Positions 6,878 to 15,343 of a DNA stretch of 22,846 nucleotides are shown here, piece by piece. The position numbers and the translations under genes were made by a program. Position 1 is the stretch's first letter; every line of letters begins with the position of its first letter. Below the pieces are notes generated by a model. The model worked only from the letters and a program-made list of their open reading frames with translations. It was not told where the DNA came from and ran no database searches. The stretch comes from NAT127 sp041655035 (GTDB lineage: Bacteria > Pseudomonadota > Gammaproteobacteria > Pseudomonadales > Porticoccaceae): contig JBAZCN010000046.1 in assembly GCA_041655035.1 (NCBI GenBank), positions 1 to 22,846 of the forward strand, written 5' to 3'.

Positions 6878-7963
6878 ATGTCAAGAATAACAGCCATCCT
6901 CGTCACTACCCTGATGCTCGCTGCCTGTGGCGGGGGCGGGCCCGCCGACAGCGGATCGGGCATCGACAAGAGCAAGACCTACCGCTGGAAAATGGTCATG
7001 ACCTGGCCGAAGAATTACCCGGGCATAGGCACCGGCCCCGAGGAATTCGCCAGGCAGGTGGAGCGGATGAGCGACGGCCGCCTCAAGATCCATGTCTACG
7101 GCGCCGGCGAGCTGGTGCCGCCGCTGGAAGTATTCGACGTGGTTTCCCAGGGCACCGCTGAACTGGGGCACGCCGCGTCCTACTACTGGAAGGGCAAGAT
7201 CCCCTCGGCGCCGTTCTTCTCCACCGTGCCGTTCGGCATGACCGCCACCGAGATGAACGCCTGGCTGCATTACGGCGGCGGTCTCGAACTGTGGCGGGAA
7301 GCCTACGCCCCGTTCAATATCGTGCCCTTTGCCGGCGGCAATACCGGGGTGCAGATGGCTGGCTGGTTCAACCGCGAAATCAACAGCCTGGCGGATTTCA
7401 AGGGCCTCAAGATGCGCATCCCGGGGATTGGCGGCGAGGTCATTCATCGCGCCGGTGGGCAGTCGATCAATATCCCGGGCAACGATCTCTACACCTCGAT
7501 GCAGACCGGGGTGATCGATGCCACCGAGTGGGTCAGCCCCTACAATGACCTTGCCTTCGGTTTCCACCAGGTCGCCAAATACTATTACTACCCCGGCTGG
7601 CAGGAGCCGGGCCCGGCCCTGGAACTGATGGTCAACAAGAAGGCCTACGACTCTCTGCCGGCGGATCTGCAGGCCATCATCGAAGTCGCCGCGCGGGCGA
7701 TGAACCAGTCCATTCACGACGAGTACACCGCGCGCAACGCCGCCTCCCTCAAGGATCTGGTGGAAAAACACGGCGTCCAGGTCAAGCCGCTGCCGCGTCC
7801 GGTGCTCGACGCCCTGCGCGATATCTCGCGCCAGGTGCTCGACGAGATTGCCGCCGGCGATGCCATGGCCGGCCGGGTGTACGAATCCCAGAAGGCGTTC
7901 CTCAGCGAAGTCCGCAAGTACCAGGCGATCTCCGAAGAGGCCTACACCGAGGCGCGGGACTGA
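6878..7963 (+). CDS. TRAP-transporter solute-binding lipoprotein (DctP family, TakP-like)
   Basis: This 361-residue protein should bind an organic acid in the periplasm for a TRAP transporter. The N-terminus is a lipoprotein signal ending in LMLAAC (Cys16), followed by a Gly/Ser-rich linker. Hallmarks of the TakP-like DctP group are MTWPKNYPG, LKIHVYGAGELVP, FKGLKMRIPG with the carboxylate-binding Arg, and a long AFGFHQVAKYYYYPGWQEPG segment. From memory, that group binds 2-oxo acids or related carboxylates; the substrate here is unknown. GGAGAA at 6868-6873 is a good ribosome binding site. It lies 20 bases after uvrD and before a terminator. The DctQ and DctM membrane subunits, usually adjacent, are absent from the window, so it must borrow a membrane partner or have another role. 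Confidence 0.9.
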   Translation: MSRITAILVTTLMLAACGGGGPADSGSGIDKSKTYRWKMVMTWPKNYPGIGTGPEEFARQVERMSDGRLKIHVYGAGELVPPLEVFDVVSQGTAELGHAASYYWKGKIPSAPFFSTVPFGMTATEMNAWLHYGGGLELWREAYAPFNIVPFAGGNTGVQMAGWFNREINSLADFKGLKMRIPGIGGEVIHRAGGQSINIPGNDLYTSMQTGVIDATEWVSPYNDLAFGFHQVAKYYYYPGWQEPGPALELMVNKKAYDSLPADLQAIIEVAARAMNQSIHDEYTARNAASLKDLVEKHGVQVKPLPRPVLDALRDISRQVLDEIAAGDAMAGRVYESQKAFLSEVRKYQAISEEAYTEARD

Positions 7964-7971
7964 TCCCATTG

Positions 7972-7992
7972 ACGGCCCTGAGGGGCCGTTTT
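7972..7992 (+). terminator. Rho-independent terminator after the TRAP lipoprotein gene
   Basis: A perfect 7-base stem, ACGGCCC (7972-7978) with GGGCCGT (7983-7989), closes a TGAG loop and runs into TTTT (7989-7992). It begins 8 bases after the stop codon. The opposite strand lacks a T tract, so it should act on plus-strand transcripts only. Confidence 0.8.
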
Positions 7993-7993
7993 G

Positions 7994-8512
7994 CTATCGC
8001 CGGGGTGGCGCGAGCACCGCGCGGGCCCCGGCGCACAGCGCCGTCAGCGGCACCTGACCCGCGCTCGGGGGGATGCCGAGCGCGGTTAAATAGCCCCGGA
8101 GATTCGCCGCCGCGGCGTCGCCGGCGGGCGCCGCAGTCGGGTCGAGGCTGGCGAGGCGCTGTTCCATCAAACGCGCCTGCAGCGCTTCGGCGCGCAATTC
8201 GCTGTCCTTGAGGGCGGCGCGCAACGCTTCGGCACCGTCGCGCAGCTCGGTGTAGGGCTGCTGTTTCAGCCAGCGCCGCGCCGCCCGCAGGGGCTGGATG
8301 ACACCGTCCCGCCAGGCGCCGACATGGCGGCGCAGTCGGTCGAGATCGTCGCCGGACAACAGCACGGCCCGGTGCCCGGCCCACAGGCAAAACAGCACTA
8401 CCATCACGTCCGCGCCGTGGCGATCCTGGAGCCACAGGCAGGCCGCCGCCACCCCGGGCTGTTCATAAACCTGATTGGCAAATTGCCAGAAGTCGGTTGT
8501 GCTGTGCGGCAT
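7994..8512 (-). CDS. TIGR02444-family protein of unknown function
   Basis: This 172-residue protein has the N-terminal pattern FWQFANQVYEQPGVAAACLWLQD (shown in part: FWQFANQVYEQPGV) and a central HVGAWRDGVIQPLRAARRWLK segment, which I recognise as the TIGR02444 (DUF2390) family of gammaproteobacteria. It is mostly alpha-helical, Ala- and Arg-rich, without a signal peptide or known catalytic motif, so probably cytoplasmic. The ATG at 8512 is chosen because homologues begin just before the FWxFA motif; an upstream in-frame extension of 29 residues is Pro- and Gly-rich and unlike a conserved start. The gene converges on the TRAP lipoprotein gene and is divergent from the peroxiredoxin. No function can be assigned. 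Confidence 0.75.
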   Translation of the reverse strand: MPHSTTDFWQFANQVYEQPGVAAACLWLQDRHGADVMVVLFCLWAGHRAVLLSGDDLDRLRRHVGAWRDGVIQPLRAARRWLKQQPYTELRDGAEALRAALKDSELRAEALQARLMEQRLASLDPTAAPAGDAAAANLRGYLTALGIPPSAGQVPLTALCAGARAVLAPPRR

Positions 8513-8630
8513 GGCGGATCGCTGGCGGTTGAGGTGGCAGTCGTCGCCCGGGAGCGGGGCGATACCGGCAATGGTGGAAGGAAAACCGCCAGCGTGCAAG
8601 CAGGGTGCCCGCGCCGTGACAAAAGCTGAC

Positions 8631-8636
8631 TATAAT
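8631..8636 (+). promoter_or_regulatory. Consensus -10 hexamer upstream of the peroxiredoxin gene
   Basis: TATAAT at 8631-8636 is a perfect -10 box. The bases 16-18 upstream are GC-rich and do not resemble a -35 box, so activation by a regulator or use of an alternative sigma such as RpoS is possible. Transcription would start near 8643, about 47 nt before the ATG. Confidence 0.4.
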
Positions 8637-8689
8637 GATGGGGCTTTGATTTTCGAAAGACAGGCAATAGCCAACAACAGGAGGCAATC

Positions 8690-9352
8690 ATGACTCTGCG
8701 CATAGGGAGCGAAGCACCCAACTTCACCGCTGAAACGACGGAAGGCACCATCGATTTCCACCAATGGATCGGCTCGCAATGGGCGATCCTGTTTTCCCAC
8801 CCCAAGGATTTCACGCCGGTGTGCACCACCGAACTCGGCTACATGGCCGGGCTCAAGCCGGAGTTCGACAAGCGCGATTGCAAGATCATCGGCCTCAGCG
8901 TCGATCCGGTCGACAACCACCACCGCTGGGCCGTGGATATCAAGGAAACCCAGGGCCATGCCCCCAACTACCCGATGATCGGCGACACCGACCTCAATGT
9001 GGCCAAGTTGTACGACATGCTGCCGGAAGCGGAACCCGGCTCAGCCGAGGGCCGCACCGCGGCGGATAACGCCACCGTGCGCTCGGTTTTCGTGATCGGT
9101 CCGGACAAGAAGATCAAGGCGATGCTCACCTACCCGATGAGCACCGGGCGCAACTTCGACGAAGTGCTGCGGATACTCGATTCCTGCCAGCTGACGCTCA
9201 AGCACAAGGTGGCGACACCGGTGAACTGGCGGCAGGGCGAGGATGTGATCATCGTGCCCTCGGTCTCCGACGAGGATGCCAAAGCCACCTACCCCGACGG
9301 CTGGACGGCGCCGCGCCCCTACCTGCGCATCATTCCCCAGCCGAAGGGCTGA
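8690..9352 (+). CDS. 1-Cys peroxiredoxin (Prx6 subfamily)
   Basis: This 220-residue thiol peroxidase should reduce hydrogen peroxide and organic hydroperoxides in the cytoplasm. The active-site motif DFTPVCTTE holds the peroxidatic Cys45 with Thr42, and Arg131 completes the triad. The C-terminal extension with WRQGEDVIIVP and the PYLRIIPQP end is typical of the Prx6 group, about 30 residues longer than 2-Cys AhpC proteins. No C-terminal VCP resolving cysteine is present; Cys64 and Cys166 are not at resolving positions. AGGAGG seven bases before the ATG is a strong ribosome binding site, consistent with abundant expression. It stands alone, divergent from the TIGR02444 gene and convergent with trkH. 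The reductant partner is not encoded nearby. Confidence 0.95.
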   Translation: MTLRIGSEAPNFTAETTEGTIDFHQWIGSQWAILFSHPKDFTPVCTTELGYMAGLKPEFDKRDCKIIGLSVDPVDNHHRWAVDIKETQGHAPNYPMIGDTDLNVAKLYDMLPEAEPGSAEGRTAADNATVRSVFVIGPDKKIKAMLTYPMSTGRNFDEVLRILDSCQLTLKHKVATPVNWRQGEDVIIVPSVSDEDAKATYPDGWTAPRPYLRIIPQPKG

Positions 9353-9436
9353 GGCCTGCCGCCACGCACCGCCGGCACGACAGCCCTGGCTCACCGCCGC
9401 CAGCGCTGGACTAGCCCGGGCCGCCGACACCGTCGC

Positions 9437-9463
9437 AGCCCGGCGGCTCTCGGCTGCCGGGTT
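9437..9463. terminator. Strong hairpin between the convergent peroxiredoxin and trkH genes
   Basis: An 11-pair stem (including two G-T pairs) joins 9437-9447 with 9453-9463 around a five-base loop TCTCG. The core is CCCGGC/GCCGGG. It abuts the trkH stop codon. No T tract follows on either strand, so it may be an RNA-end-stabilising hairpin or a weak bidirectional terminator rather than a standard intrinsic one. Confidence 0.4.
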
Positions 9464-10911
9464 CAGCGCCGCCAGAACATCGGCGAGAACAGCACCAGGA
9501 CGGTGAAGATTTCGAGCCGTCCGAGAATCATCGCCGCCGACAGCACCCACTTGGCGAAGGTGTTGATATTGCCGAAGTCGGCCGCTACGCCGCCAAGGCC
9601 CGGCCCCAGGTTGTTGAGGCTTGCGGCGGTGGCCGACCAGGCGGTGACGTAATCGAACCCGGACGCCAGCAGCAGCAGCACGATCAGATAGAACACCGCG
9701 AGATAGACGCCGAAAAACGCCCACACGGCATCGGTGACCCGGGTTGGCACTGCCCAGTTGCGGACTTTCATGGTGAACACGCCGCTGGGATGTATCAGCC
9801 GCGAGATTTCGCGCAGCACCTGCTTGGCCATGATCAGCATCCGGCCTATCTTGACGCCGCCGGTGGTGGAGCCCACGCAGCCGCCGAAGAACGACAGAAC
9901 CAGCAGAAAGAACGGTAGAAAACTCGGCCAGGTGCTGAAGTCGGTGGTGATGAATCCGGTGGTGGTGGTGATCGACACCAGTTGGAAGATGCCGTGAGAA
10001 ACGCTGTCCTGCAGCCCGTAGACGCCGCTCAGGAACAGATAGGCGCTGACCGCCAGCGAGCCGCCGAGAAGCAGCACCAGAAACGTCTTGGCCTCGGGAT
10101 TGCGCCAGTAGTGGAACACCGTGCCGCGCACCCAGGCGTAGTAGTGGAGGCCAAAACCGACCGACGACACGATCATGAAAAAGGTGCAGATGGCCACGAT
10201 GACGTCGCTGTCGAAGTGGCCGATACTGGCGTCGTAGTTGGCGAAACCGCCGGTGGCGATGGTCGAGAAGCTGTGGGTCAGGGCATCGAAGAAGTCCATG
10301 CCCGCCCCCCAATAGGCCAGGGTACAGACCACATTGAGAAAGACATAGATGGCAAACAGCGCCTTGGCGGTCTCGGCGATGCGCGGCGTCATCTTGGTTT
10401 CCTTGGACGGCCCGACCATCTCGGCGCGGTACAGCTGCATGCCGCCGATCCCGAGCATCGGCATGATCGCCACGGCGATCACCACGATGCCGATACCGCC
10501 GAAGAAATGCAATTGTTGGCGATAATAGAGAATGGATTTGGGCAGTACATCGAGGCCGGAGATCACCGTGCCGCCGCTGGTGGTGATCCCCGATACCGAC
10601 TCGAACACGGCGTCGGTGAACGACAGGTAAAGGTCTTCCACCAGTATCAGCGGCAGGGTGCCGGTGAGTCCCAGCACCACCCAGAACAGCACGGTGATGA
10701 TGAAGCCATCGCGGGTGCGCAACTCGATGGCCTGGCGGCTGAATGGCAGCCACATCATCATCCCCAGGGAAAAGGTAATGGCAAAGGCGAGAAAAAACGC
10801 CTGGCTGGTCTGTTCCTCGTAGATGACCGCCACCACGATCGGAATCAGCAGGGTGATGCTGAACACCATCAGGAACAGGCCGAGAATTCGTGACACGATG
10901 GTCGGGTGCAT
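9463..10911 (-). CDS. trkH: Trk-type potassium uptake channel subunit TrkH
   Basis: This 482-residue membrane protein is the K+-translocating subunit of the Trk system; E. coli TrkH has 483. The four selectivity-filter regions are visible: SGITTSGGT (107-115), STIATGGFAN (216-224), ITTTTGF in the third repeat and SLNNLGPG in the fourth, each between paired hydrophobic helices. The LVLSFFGGCVGSTTGG segment after the third filter corresponds to the intramembrane gating loop. The ATG at 10911 has GGAAG about nine bases upstream; a TTG at 10920 is less likely. It lies 21 bases after trkA and is the last gene of the def-fmt-rsmB-trkA-trkH run. Confidence 0.97.
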   Translation of the reverse strand: MHPTIVSRILGLFLMVFSITLLIPIVVAVIYEEQTSQAFFLAFAITFSLGMMMWLPFSRQAIELRTRDGFIITVLFWVVLGLTGTLPLILVEDLYLSFTDAVFESVSGITTSGGTVISGLDVLPKSILYYRQQLHFFGGIGIVVIAVAIMPMLGIGGMQLYRAEMVGPSKETKMTPRIAETAKALFAIYVFLNVVCTLAYWGAGMDFFDALTHSFSTIATGGFANYDASIGHFDSDVIVAICTFFMIVSSVGFGLHYYAWVRGTVFHYWRNPEAKTFLVLLLGGSLAVSAYLFLSGVYGLQDSVSHGIFQLVSITTTTGFITTDFSTWPSFLPFFLLVLSFFGGCVGSTTGGVKIGRMLIMAKQVLREISRLIHPSGVFTMKVRNWAVPTRVTDAVWAFFGVYLAVFYLIVLLLLASGFDYVTAWSATAASLNNLGPGLGGVAADFGNINTFAKWVLSAAMILGRLEIFTVLVLFSPMFWRR

Positions 10912-10932
10912 GGCGGGCAACTTCCGGAAAGG

Positions 10933-12315
10933 TTAGAAGAACGAGAAACCGACCTGGAACAGCCGCTCGATATCCTTGACGCGCTTCTTGTCGATCACGA
11001 ATACGATCACGTGGTCACCGCTTTCGATCACCGTGTCGCGGCGGGCGATCACCACCTCGCCGTTGCGCTCCAGGGCCGCCAGGGTGGCGCCCGGCGGTGA
11101 CTTGATGTCCTCGATGCGGCGGCCGACCACCTTCGAACTCTTGGCGTCGCCGTGAACGATGATCTCGAGGGCCTCGGCGGCGCCGCGGCGCAGGGAGTGG
11201 ACATTGACCGCGCCGCTCTTGCGCACATGGGTGAGCAACAGACTGGTGGTGGCCTGCTGGGGTGAGATGGCGATGTCGATCTCGCCGCCCTGCATCAGGT
11301 TGGCGTAAACCTGGTTCTGGATCAGCGTCATGACCTTGCGCGCGCCGAGCCGCTTGGCCAGCAGCGAAGCCATGATGTTGACTTCGTCGTCGTTGGTGAG
11401 CGCCAGAAACAGGTCGGTCTTGTCGATACTCTCTTCCAGCAGCAGTTCCTGATCGGTGGCCGAGCCGTTGAGCACGGTCGCCCGGGTCAGGTGCTCGGCG
11501 AGAAACTCGCAGCGCGGTTTGGAGAACTCGATGATCTTGACGTTGTAGTCTTTTTCGAGGGCCTGGGCGAGGCGGAAACCAATATTGCCGCCGCCGGCGA
11601 TGATCAGCCGCCGATAGGGATTCTCGCGCTCATGCAGCGCGCCCATCACTTTGCGGATGTTCTTCTTGGCGGCGATGAAGAACACTTCGTCGCCGGCCTC
11701 GATGGCGGTGTCGCCCTCCGGCACGATGGGGCGGTCCTTGCGGAAGATCGCCGCGACGCGGCAGTCGACCCCCGGCATGTTTTGGCGCAGGGAGCGCAAC
11801 TGGCGGCCGACCAGAGGGCCGTGATCGTAGGCGCGCACCGCCACCAACTGCATGATGCCGCTGCCGAAATCCAGTACCTGCAGCGAGCCGGGCTGTTCCA
11901 CCAGGCGGTGAATGTAGTCGGTCACGACCTTTTCCGGGGTGATCAGGACATCGACGGCGAGGTGATCGGCGCTGAACAGTTTGTCGCGGATCCGCGGCAT
12001 GGCGTAGTTCTGGGCCCGCACCCGGGCGATCTTGGTCGGGGTGCGGTACAGCGAATAGGCCACCTGGCAGGCCAGCATATTGATTTCATCGCTGCTGGTG
12101 ACGGTGACGATCATATCGGCATCCTCGATCCCCGCGCGCATCAGCACGTCGGGATAGCAGCCCATGCCCTGCACGGTGCGAATGTCGAGGCGGTCCTGGA
12201 GTTCGCGCAGCCGGTCGCTGTCGATATCGACCACGGTGATGTCATTGGCTTCACCGGCGAGGTGCTCGGCCAGTGTGCCGCCGACCTGGCCGGCGCCGAC
12301 AATGATGATTTTCAT
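10933..12315 (-). CDS. trkA: Trk system regulatory NAD-binding subunit TrkA
   Basis: This 460-residue cytoplasmic protein gates TrkH in response to nucleotides; E. coli TrkA has 458. It shows the duplicated architecture of the family: a first Rossmann RCK-N domain with GAGQVGG (7-13), an RCK-C domain around 140-225, a second Rossmann domain with GGGNIG (241-246), and a second RCK-C domain at the end (GDHVIVFV near the C-terminus). Its ATG overlaps the rsmB stop in an ATGA, indicating translational coupling, and trkH follows directly, so the regulator and channel are made together. Confidence 0.97.
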   Translation of the reverse strand: MKIIIVGAGQVGGTLAEHLAGEANDITVVDIDSDRLRELQDRLDIRTVQGMGCYPDVLMRAGIEDADMIVTVTSSDEINMLACQVAYSLYRTPTKIARVRAQNYAMPRIRDKLFSADHLAVDVLITPEKVVTDYIHRLVEQPGSLQVLDFGSGIMQLVAVRAYDHGPLVGRQLRSLRQNMPGVDCRVAAIFRKDRPIVPEGDTAIEAGDEVFFIAAKKNIRKVMGALHERENPYRRLIIAGGGNIGFRLAQALEKDYNVKIIEFSKPRCEFLAEHLTRATVLNGSATDQELLLEESIDKTDLFLALTNDDEVNIMASLLAKRLGARKVMTLIQNQVYANLMQGGEIDIAISPQQATTSLLLTHVRKSGAVNVHSLRRGAAEALEIIVHGDAKSSKVVGRRIEDIKSPPGATLAALERNGEVVIARRDTVIESGDHVIVFVIDKKRVKDIERLFQVGFSFF

Positions 12316-13655
12316 GGTTGCTCGGTTCCTGATCCGGAAGGGTCTCGGTGCGGCGGTGCCCCCCGCTTTGCCAGCAAAGCATAGTAAAAGCCGTCGTGCC
12401 CGTCGGTCGTCGGGAGCAACTGGCGACCACAGGGGGTGGCCAGCCCCCAGGGGGCATCGATCGCCAGCAGCTCGGCGTCGGGCTGGCCGGCGGCAAAAGC
12501 GGCGACCACCTGGTCATTTTCCTCCGGGAGGACCGAGCAGGTGGCGTAGAGCAGTTGCCCGCCGGCTTTCAGCGTCGGCCACAGCGCGGCGAGCAATTGG
12601 CGCTGGGTCTCTGCCAGCCGGGGGATATCGGCGGGTTGGCGCAGCAATTTGATGTCGGGGTGGCGGCGTATCACTCCGCTGGCGGAGCAGGGTGCGTCGA
12701 GAAGGATGCGATCGAACGGCTGGCCGTCCCACCACTGCGCGGTGTCGGCCGCGTCCGCCACCTTGAGGGTGGCGTCGAGCTCGAGGCGGCGCAGGTTGTC
12801 GGCGACCCTGGCGAGCCGCCCGGCATCGACATCGAGGGCGACGAGCTCGCCCAGCGCCGGCTGGTGCTCCAGCAGATGGCAGGTTTTGCCGCCCGGCGCG
12901 CTGCAGGCGTCCAGTGCCCGGTCGCCGGCCCGGGGAGCGAGGATATCGGCGCAGAGCTGCGCCGCCTCGTCCTGAACGCTGGCCCAGCCGTCGGCGAAAT
13001 GGGGCAGGTGCTCCACCGCCACCGGCTCGGCGAGATACAGGGCGGTTGCGGCAAAGTCCGCCGGCCGCGCGGCGCTGCCCTGCGCCGCCAGCAGCGCCAG
13101 ATAGGCGTCGCGGGTGGTGCGCCGGGCGTTGATGCGCAGTGTCATCGGCGGCCGGCCATTGTTGGCGGCGAGGAGCGCCGGGGCCTCTGTCGGCCAGGCG
13201 GCGATAAGGGCGTCGCGCAGCCAGGCCGGGTGGGCGCTGGTGAATCGCGGGTCGCCGCGCAGCCGGGTTTCGAGGGTTTCCCGCTCGCGCAGGTAGCGGC
13301 GCAGCACGCCATTGGCGACGGCCCGTGCCCAGGGTCGTTTCAGGGCCTGGCAGGCGGCGACGGTCTCGTTGACCGCGGCATGGTCGGGAGTGCGCATGGC
13401 GCGCAGCTGATAGAGGCCGGCGGCGAGCAGGCCGCTGATCTCGGCATCCTTCGCCTTCAGCGGCTTGTCCATGAGGGCGGCGAGCAGCAGTTCGAGGGCG
13501 GGATACCAGCGCAGCGTGCCAAAGCAGAGCTCCTGAAGCAGAGCGCTGTCGCTGTCGGCGATGCGCGCCTGATAGGCTGGCAACAGGGTATTCAGCGAGC
13601 CCTCGCCGCGCAGCACGCCGGCGAGGACATGAGCGCAGGCGACCCTGACTTTCAT
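12312..13655 (-). CDS. rsmB: 16S rRNA m5C967 methyltransferase RsmB (Fmu)
   Basis: This 447-residue enzyme methylates cytosine 967 of 16S rRNA using S-adenosylmethionine. The N-terminal NusB-like helical domain spans roughly 1-135. The catalytic domain has the SAM-binding motif DACSAPGGKT (249-258), the DAPCSASG motif (320-327, Cys323) and ATCSVLPEEN with catalytic Cys373. The ATG at 13655 gives MKVRVACAHVLAGVL, a typical family start; an in-frame GTG at 13679 would add eight residues. The gene follows fmt by 28 bases and overlaps trkA by four. The C-terminal tail after FYYALLAKRG is Pro/Ser-rich and not conserved. Confidence 0.96.
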   Translation of the reverse strand: MKVRVACAHVLAGVLRGEGSLNTLLPAYQARIADSDSALLQELCFGTLRWYPALELLLAALMDKPLKAKDAEISGLLAAGLYQLRAMRTPDHAAVNETVAACQALKRPWARAVANGVLRRYLRERETLETRLRGDPRFTSAHPAWLRDALIAAWPTEAPALLAANNGRPPMTLRINARRTTRDAYLALLAAQGSAARPADFAATALYLAEPVAVEHLPHFADGWASVQDEAAQLCADILAPRAGDRALDACSAPGGKTCHLLEHQPALGELVALDVDAGRLARVADNLRRLELDATLKVADAADTAQWWDGQPFDRILLDAPCSASGVIRRHPDIKLLRQPADIPRLAETQRQLLAALWPTLKAGGQLLYATCSVLPEENDQVVAAFAAGQPDAELLAIDAPWGLATPCGRQLLPTTDGHDGFYYALLAKRGAPPHRDPSGSGTEQP

Positions 13656-13683
13656 GCTGTGGCCCCGCGTCGTGGCCACGCCG

Positions 13684-14655
13684 TCACGGCCTGGCCAGCG
13701 GTTGGCCGACCGCGAACAACCGCGGAGTGCCGCGCAGGATGTCGGCGACCATCAGGCGCTTCTTGCCCGGCAGCTGGGCTTCGGTGATGCGCAGCGCTCC
13801 GCGGCCGCAGGCCACGGTCACGGCGTCGGCATCGACGGCGACGACGGTGCCGGGCTCGGCGCTGCCGGTCGCGGTGGTCGCCGCCGCTGCCCAGACCCGC
13901 AAGGGGCCGGAGGCAAGCTGGGTGAAGGCGACCGGAAAGGGGTTGAATGCGCGCACTTTGCGGGCGATGGCGCCGGCATCGTCGGACCAGTCGATGGCCG
14001 CCTCCTGTTTGCCGATCTTGGCGGCGTAAGTGGCGAGATCGTCGTCCTGGCGCTGCGGGCGCAGCTCGCCCTCGGCGAGGTGCGCCAGGGCTGCGAGCAG
14101 CGCCGCGGGGCCGAGGTTCGCCAGTTTGTCGTGCAGCGAGCCCCCGGTATCGTCGGCGCTGATCGGACAGGACACCTTGTGCAGCATGTCGCCGGTGTCG
14201 AGGCCGATGTCCATCTGCATGATGGTGATGCCGGTCTCGCCGTCACCGGCCTCGATGGCGCGCTGGATGGGCGCCGCGCCGCGCCAGCGGGGCAGCAGCG
14301 AGGCGTGGACGTTGATGCAGCCGTGGCGCGGCATGGCCAGCACCGCCGGCGGCACGATCAGGCCGTAGGCGACCACCACGAAAGCGTCGGCATCGAGCTC
14401 CTGCAGCTGCCGCTGCGCCTCGGGGTCTTTCAGGGTTTCCGGCTGGAATACCGGCAGGCCGTGGGCCAGGGCCAGTTGCTTGACCGGGCTCGGGGTCAGT
14501 TTCTTGCCGCGCCCGGCGGGCCTGTCCGGCTGGGTGAAGACGCCGACCAGATGGCAGCGGGCGTCGATAAGCGCTTGCAGATGACGGGCGGCGAACTCGG
14601 GGGTGCCCCCGAAGATCACCCGCAACCCCGGGCGGGCAGGTGCTGTCGATGGCAT
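13684..14655 (-). CDS. fmt: Methionyl-tRNA formyltransferase
   Basis: This 323-residue enzyme transfers a formyl group from 10-formyltetrahydrofolate to initiator Met-tRNA. The N-terminal Rossmann-like catalytic domain has FGGTPEFA (15-22), the PAGRGKKLTPSPVK loop (46-59) and the active-site motif NVHASLLPRWRGAAPI (115-130), with Asn115, His117 and Asp153 in GLDTGD as the expected catalytic set. The C-terminal OB-like tRNA-binding domain covers about 205-315 and contains VRAFNPFP. It starts 13 bases after def, the usual partner, since deformylase later removes the same formyl group. Confidence 0.97.
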   Translation of the reverse strand: MPSTAPARPGLRVIFGGTPEFAARHLQALIDARCHLVGVFTQPDRPAGRGKKLTPSPVKQLALAHGLPVFQPETLKDPEAQRQLQELDADAFVVVAYGLIVPPAVLAMPRHGCINVHASLLPRWRGAAPIQRAIEAGDGETGITIMQMDIGLDTGDMLHKVSCPISADDTGGSLHDKLANLGPAALLAALAHLAEGELRPQRQDDDLATYAAKIGKQEAAIDWSDDAGAIARKVRAFNPFPVAFTQLASGPLRVWAAAATTATGSAEPGTVVAVDADAVTVACGRGALRITEAQLPGKKRLMVADILRGTPRLFAVGQPLARP

Positions 14656-14668
14656 GGGTGAGGCGTCC

Positions 14669-15175
14669 TCAGGCGTGCTGGCGCTGCAGTTTTTCGAGTT
14701 TCTGGCGGATACGCTGGCGCTTGACCGGCGACAGGTAATCGACGAACAGCTTGCCCTCCAGATGGTCCAGCTCGTGCTGGATACAGACCGCGAGCAGGCC
14801 GTCGGGCTCCAGCTCGAAGGGCTTGCCGTCGCGATCGAGGGCGCGCACCCGGATACTGGCCGGACGGGCGACGGTCTCGTAAAAGCCCGGTACCGACAGG
14901 CAGCCTTCCTGGTAATCCTGGCTGTCCGCGCCGATCACTTCCACTTCGGGATTGATGAATACCAGGGGCTGGTTGCTCTCCTCGGAGATATCCATCACCA
15001 CGACGCGTTCGTGGACATTCACCTGGGTGGCGGCAAGGCCTATTCCCGGCGCGGCGTACATGGTCTCGAACATGTCGTCCACCAGCTGGCGGATGCGGTC
15101 ATCGACGGCGGCGACCGGTTGGGCCTTGGTGCGCAGCCGGGGATCGGGGAATTCGAGGATGGTGAGAATGGCCAT
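14669..15175 (-). CDS. def: Peptide deformylase
   Basis: This 168-residue metalloenzyme removes the N-formyl group from nascent proteins. All three motifs are present: GIGLAATQ (44-51), EGCLSVP (90-96, metal ligand Cys92) and HELDH (134-138, two His ligands and the catalytic Glu). The length equals the E. coli enzyme within a residue or two. It is the first gene of the minus-strand operon and is divergent from the LysM gene. The ATG at 15175 lacks a clear Shine-Dalgarno sequence: the preceding bases read GTTGTAAACACT. Confidence 0.97.
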   Translation of the reverse strand: MAILTILEFPDPRLRTKAQPVAAVDDRIRQLVDDMFETMYAAPGIGLAATQVNVHERVVVMDISEESNQPLVFINPEVEVIGADSQDYQEGCLSVPGFYETVARPASIRVRALDRDGKPFELEPDGLLAVCIQHELDHLEGKLFVDYLSPVKRQRIRQKLEKLQRQHA

Positions 15176-15190
15176 AGTGTTTACAACGGA

Positions 15191-15199
15191 TTTCTAGCA
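15191..15199 (-). promoter_or_regulatory. Extended -10-like element before def
   Basis: On the minus strand TGCTAGAAA (15199-15191) looks like an extended -10 element, with four of six consensus bases in TAGAAA. There is no good -35 box. A start near 15184 would leave a leader of only about 9 nt, which would explain the missing Shine-Dalgarno sequence. Weak call. Confidence 0.28.
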
Positions 15200-15343
15200 A
15201 AATGACGCGAGCCATTGCCAGCATCGGCTTCCAATCAAGGACTTGCGTCGCCCGACAGAGCCGGTGCCCGGCTTGCACGGTATAAAAACGCATTGCAGCG
15301 CCAAGTATACATCATCGGGGAACAGTGGACAGGATGGGTCACC

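Noticed and set aside
9400..9409. 10-base palindrome CCAGCGCTGG in the peroxiredoxin-trkH gap
   Set aside because: Too short and too GC-biased to distinguish from background; the adjacent 9437-9463 hairpin is the stronger candidate.
9982..13787. Long plus-strand frames opposite trkH, trkA and rsmB (for example 9982-10893, 11491-12384, 12348-13787)
   Set aside because: All are antisense to confidently identified genes, rich in His, Asp, Gly and Gln, and lack ribosome binding sites or family motifs.
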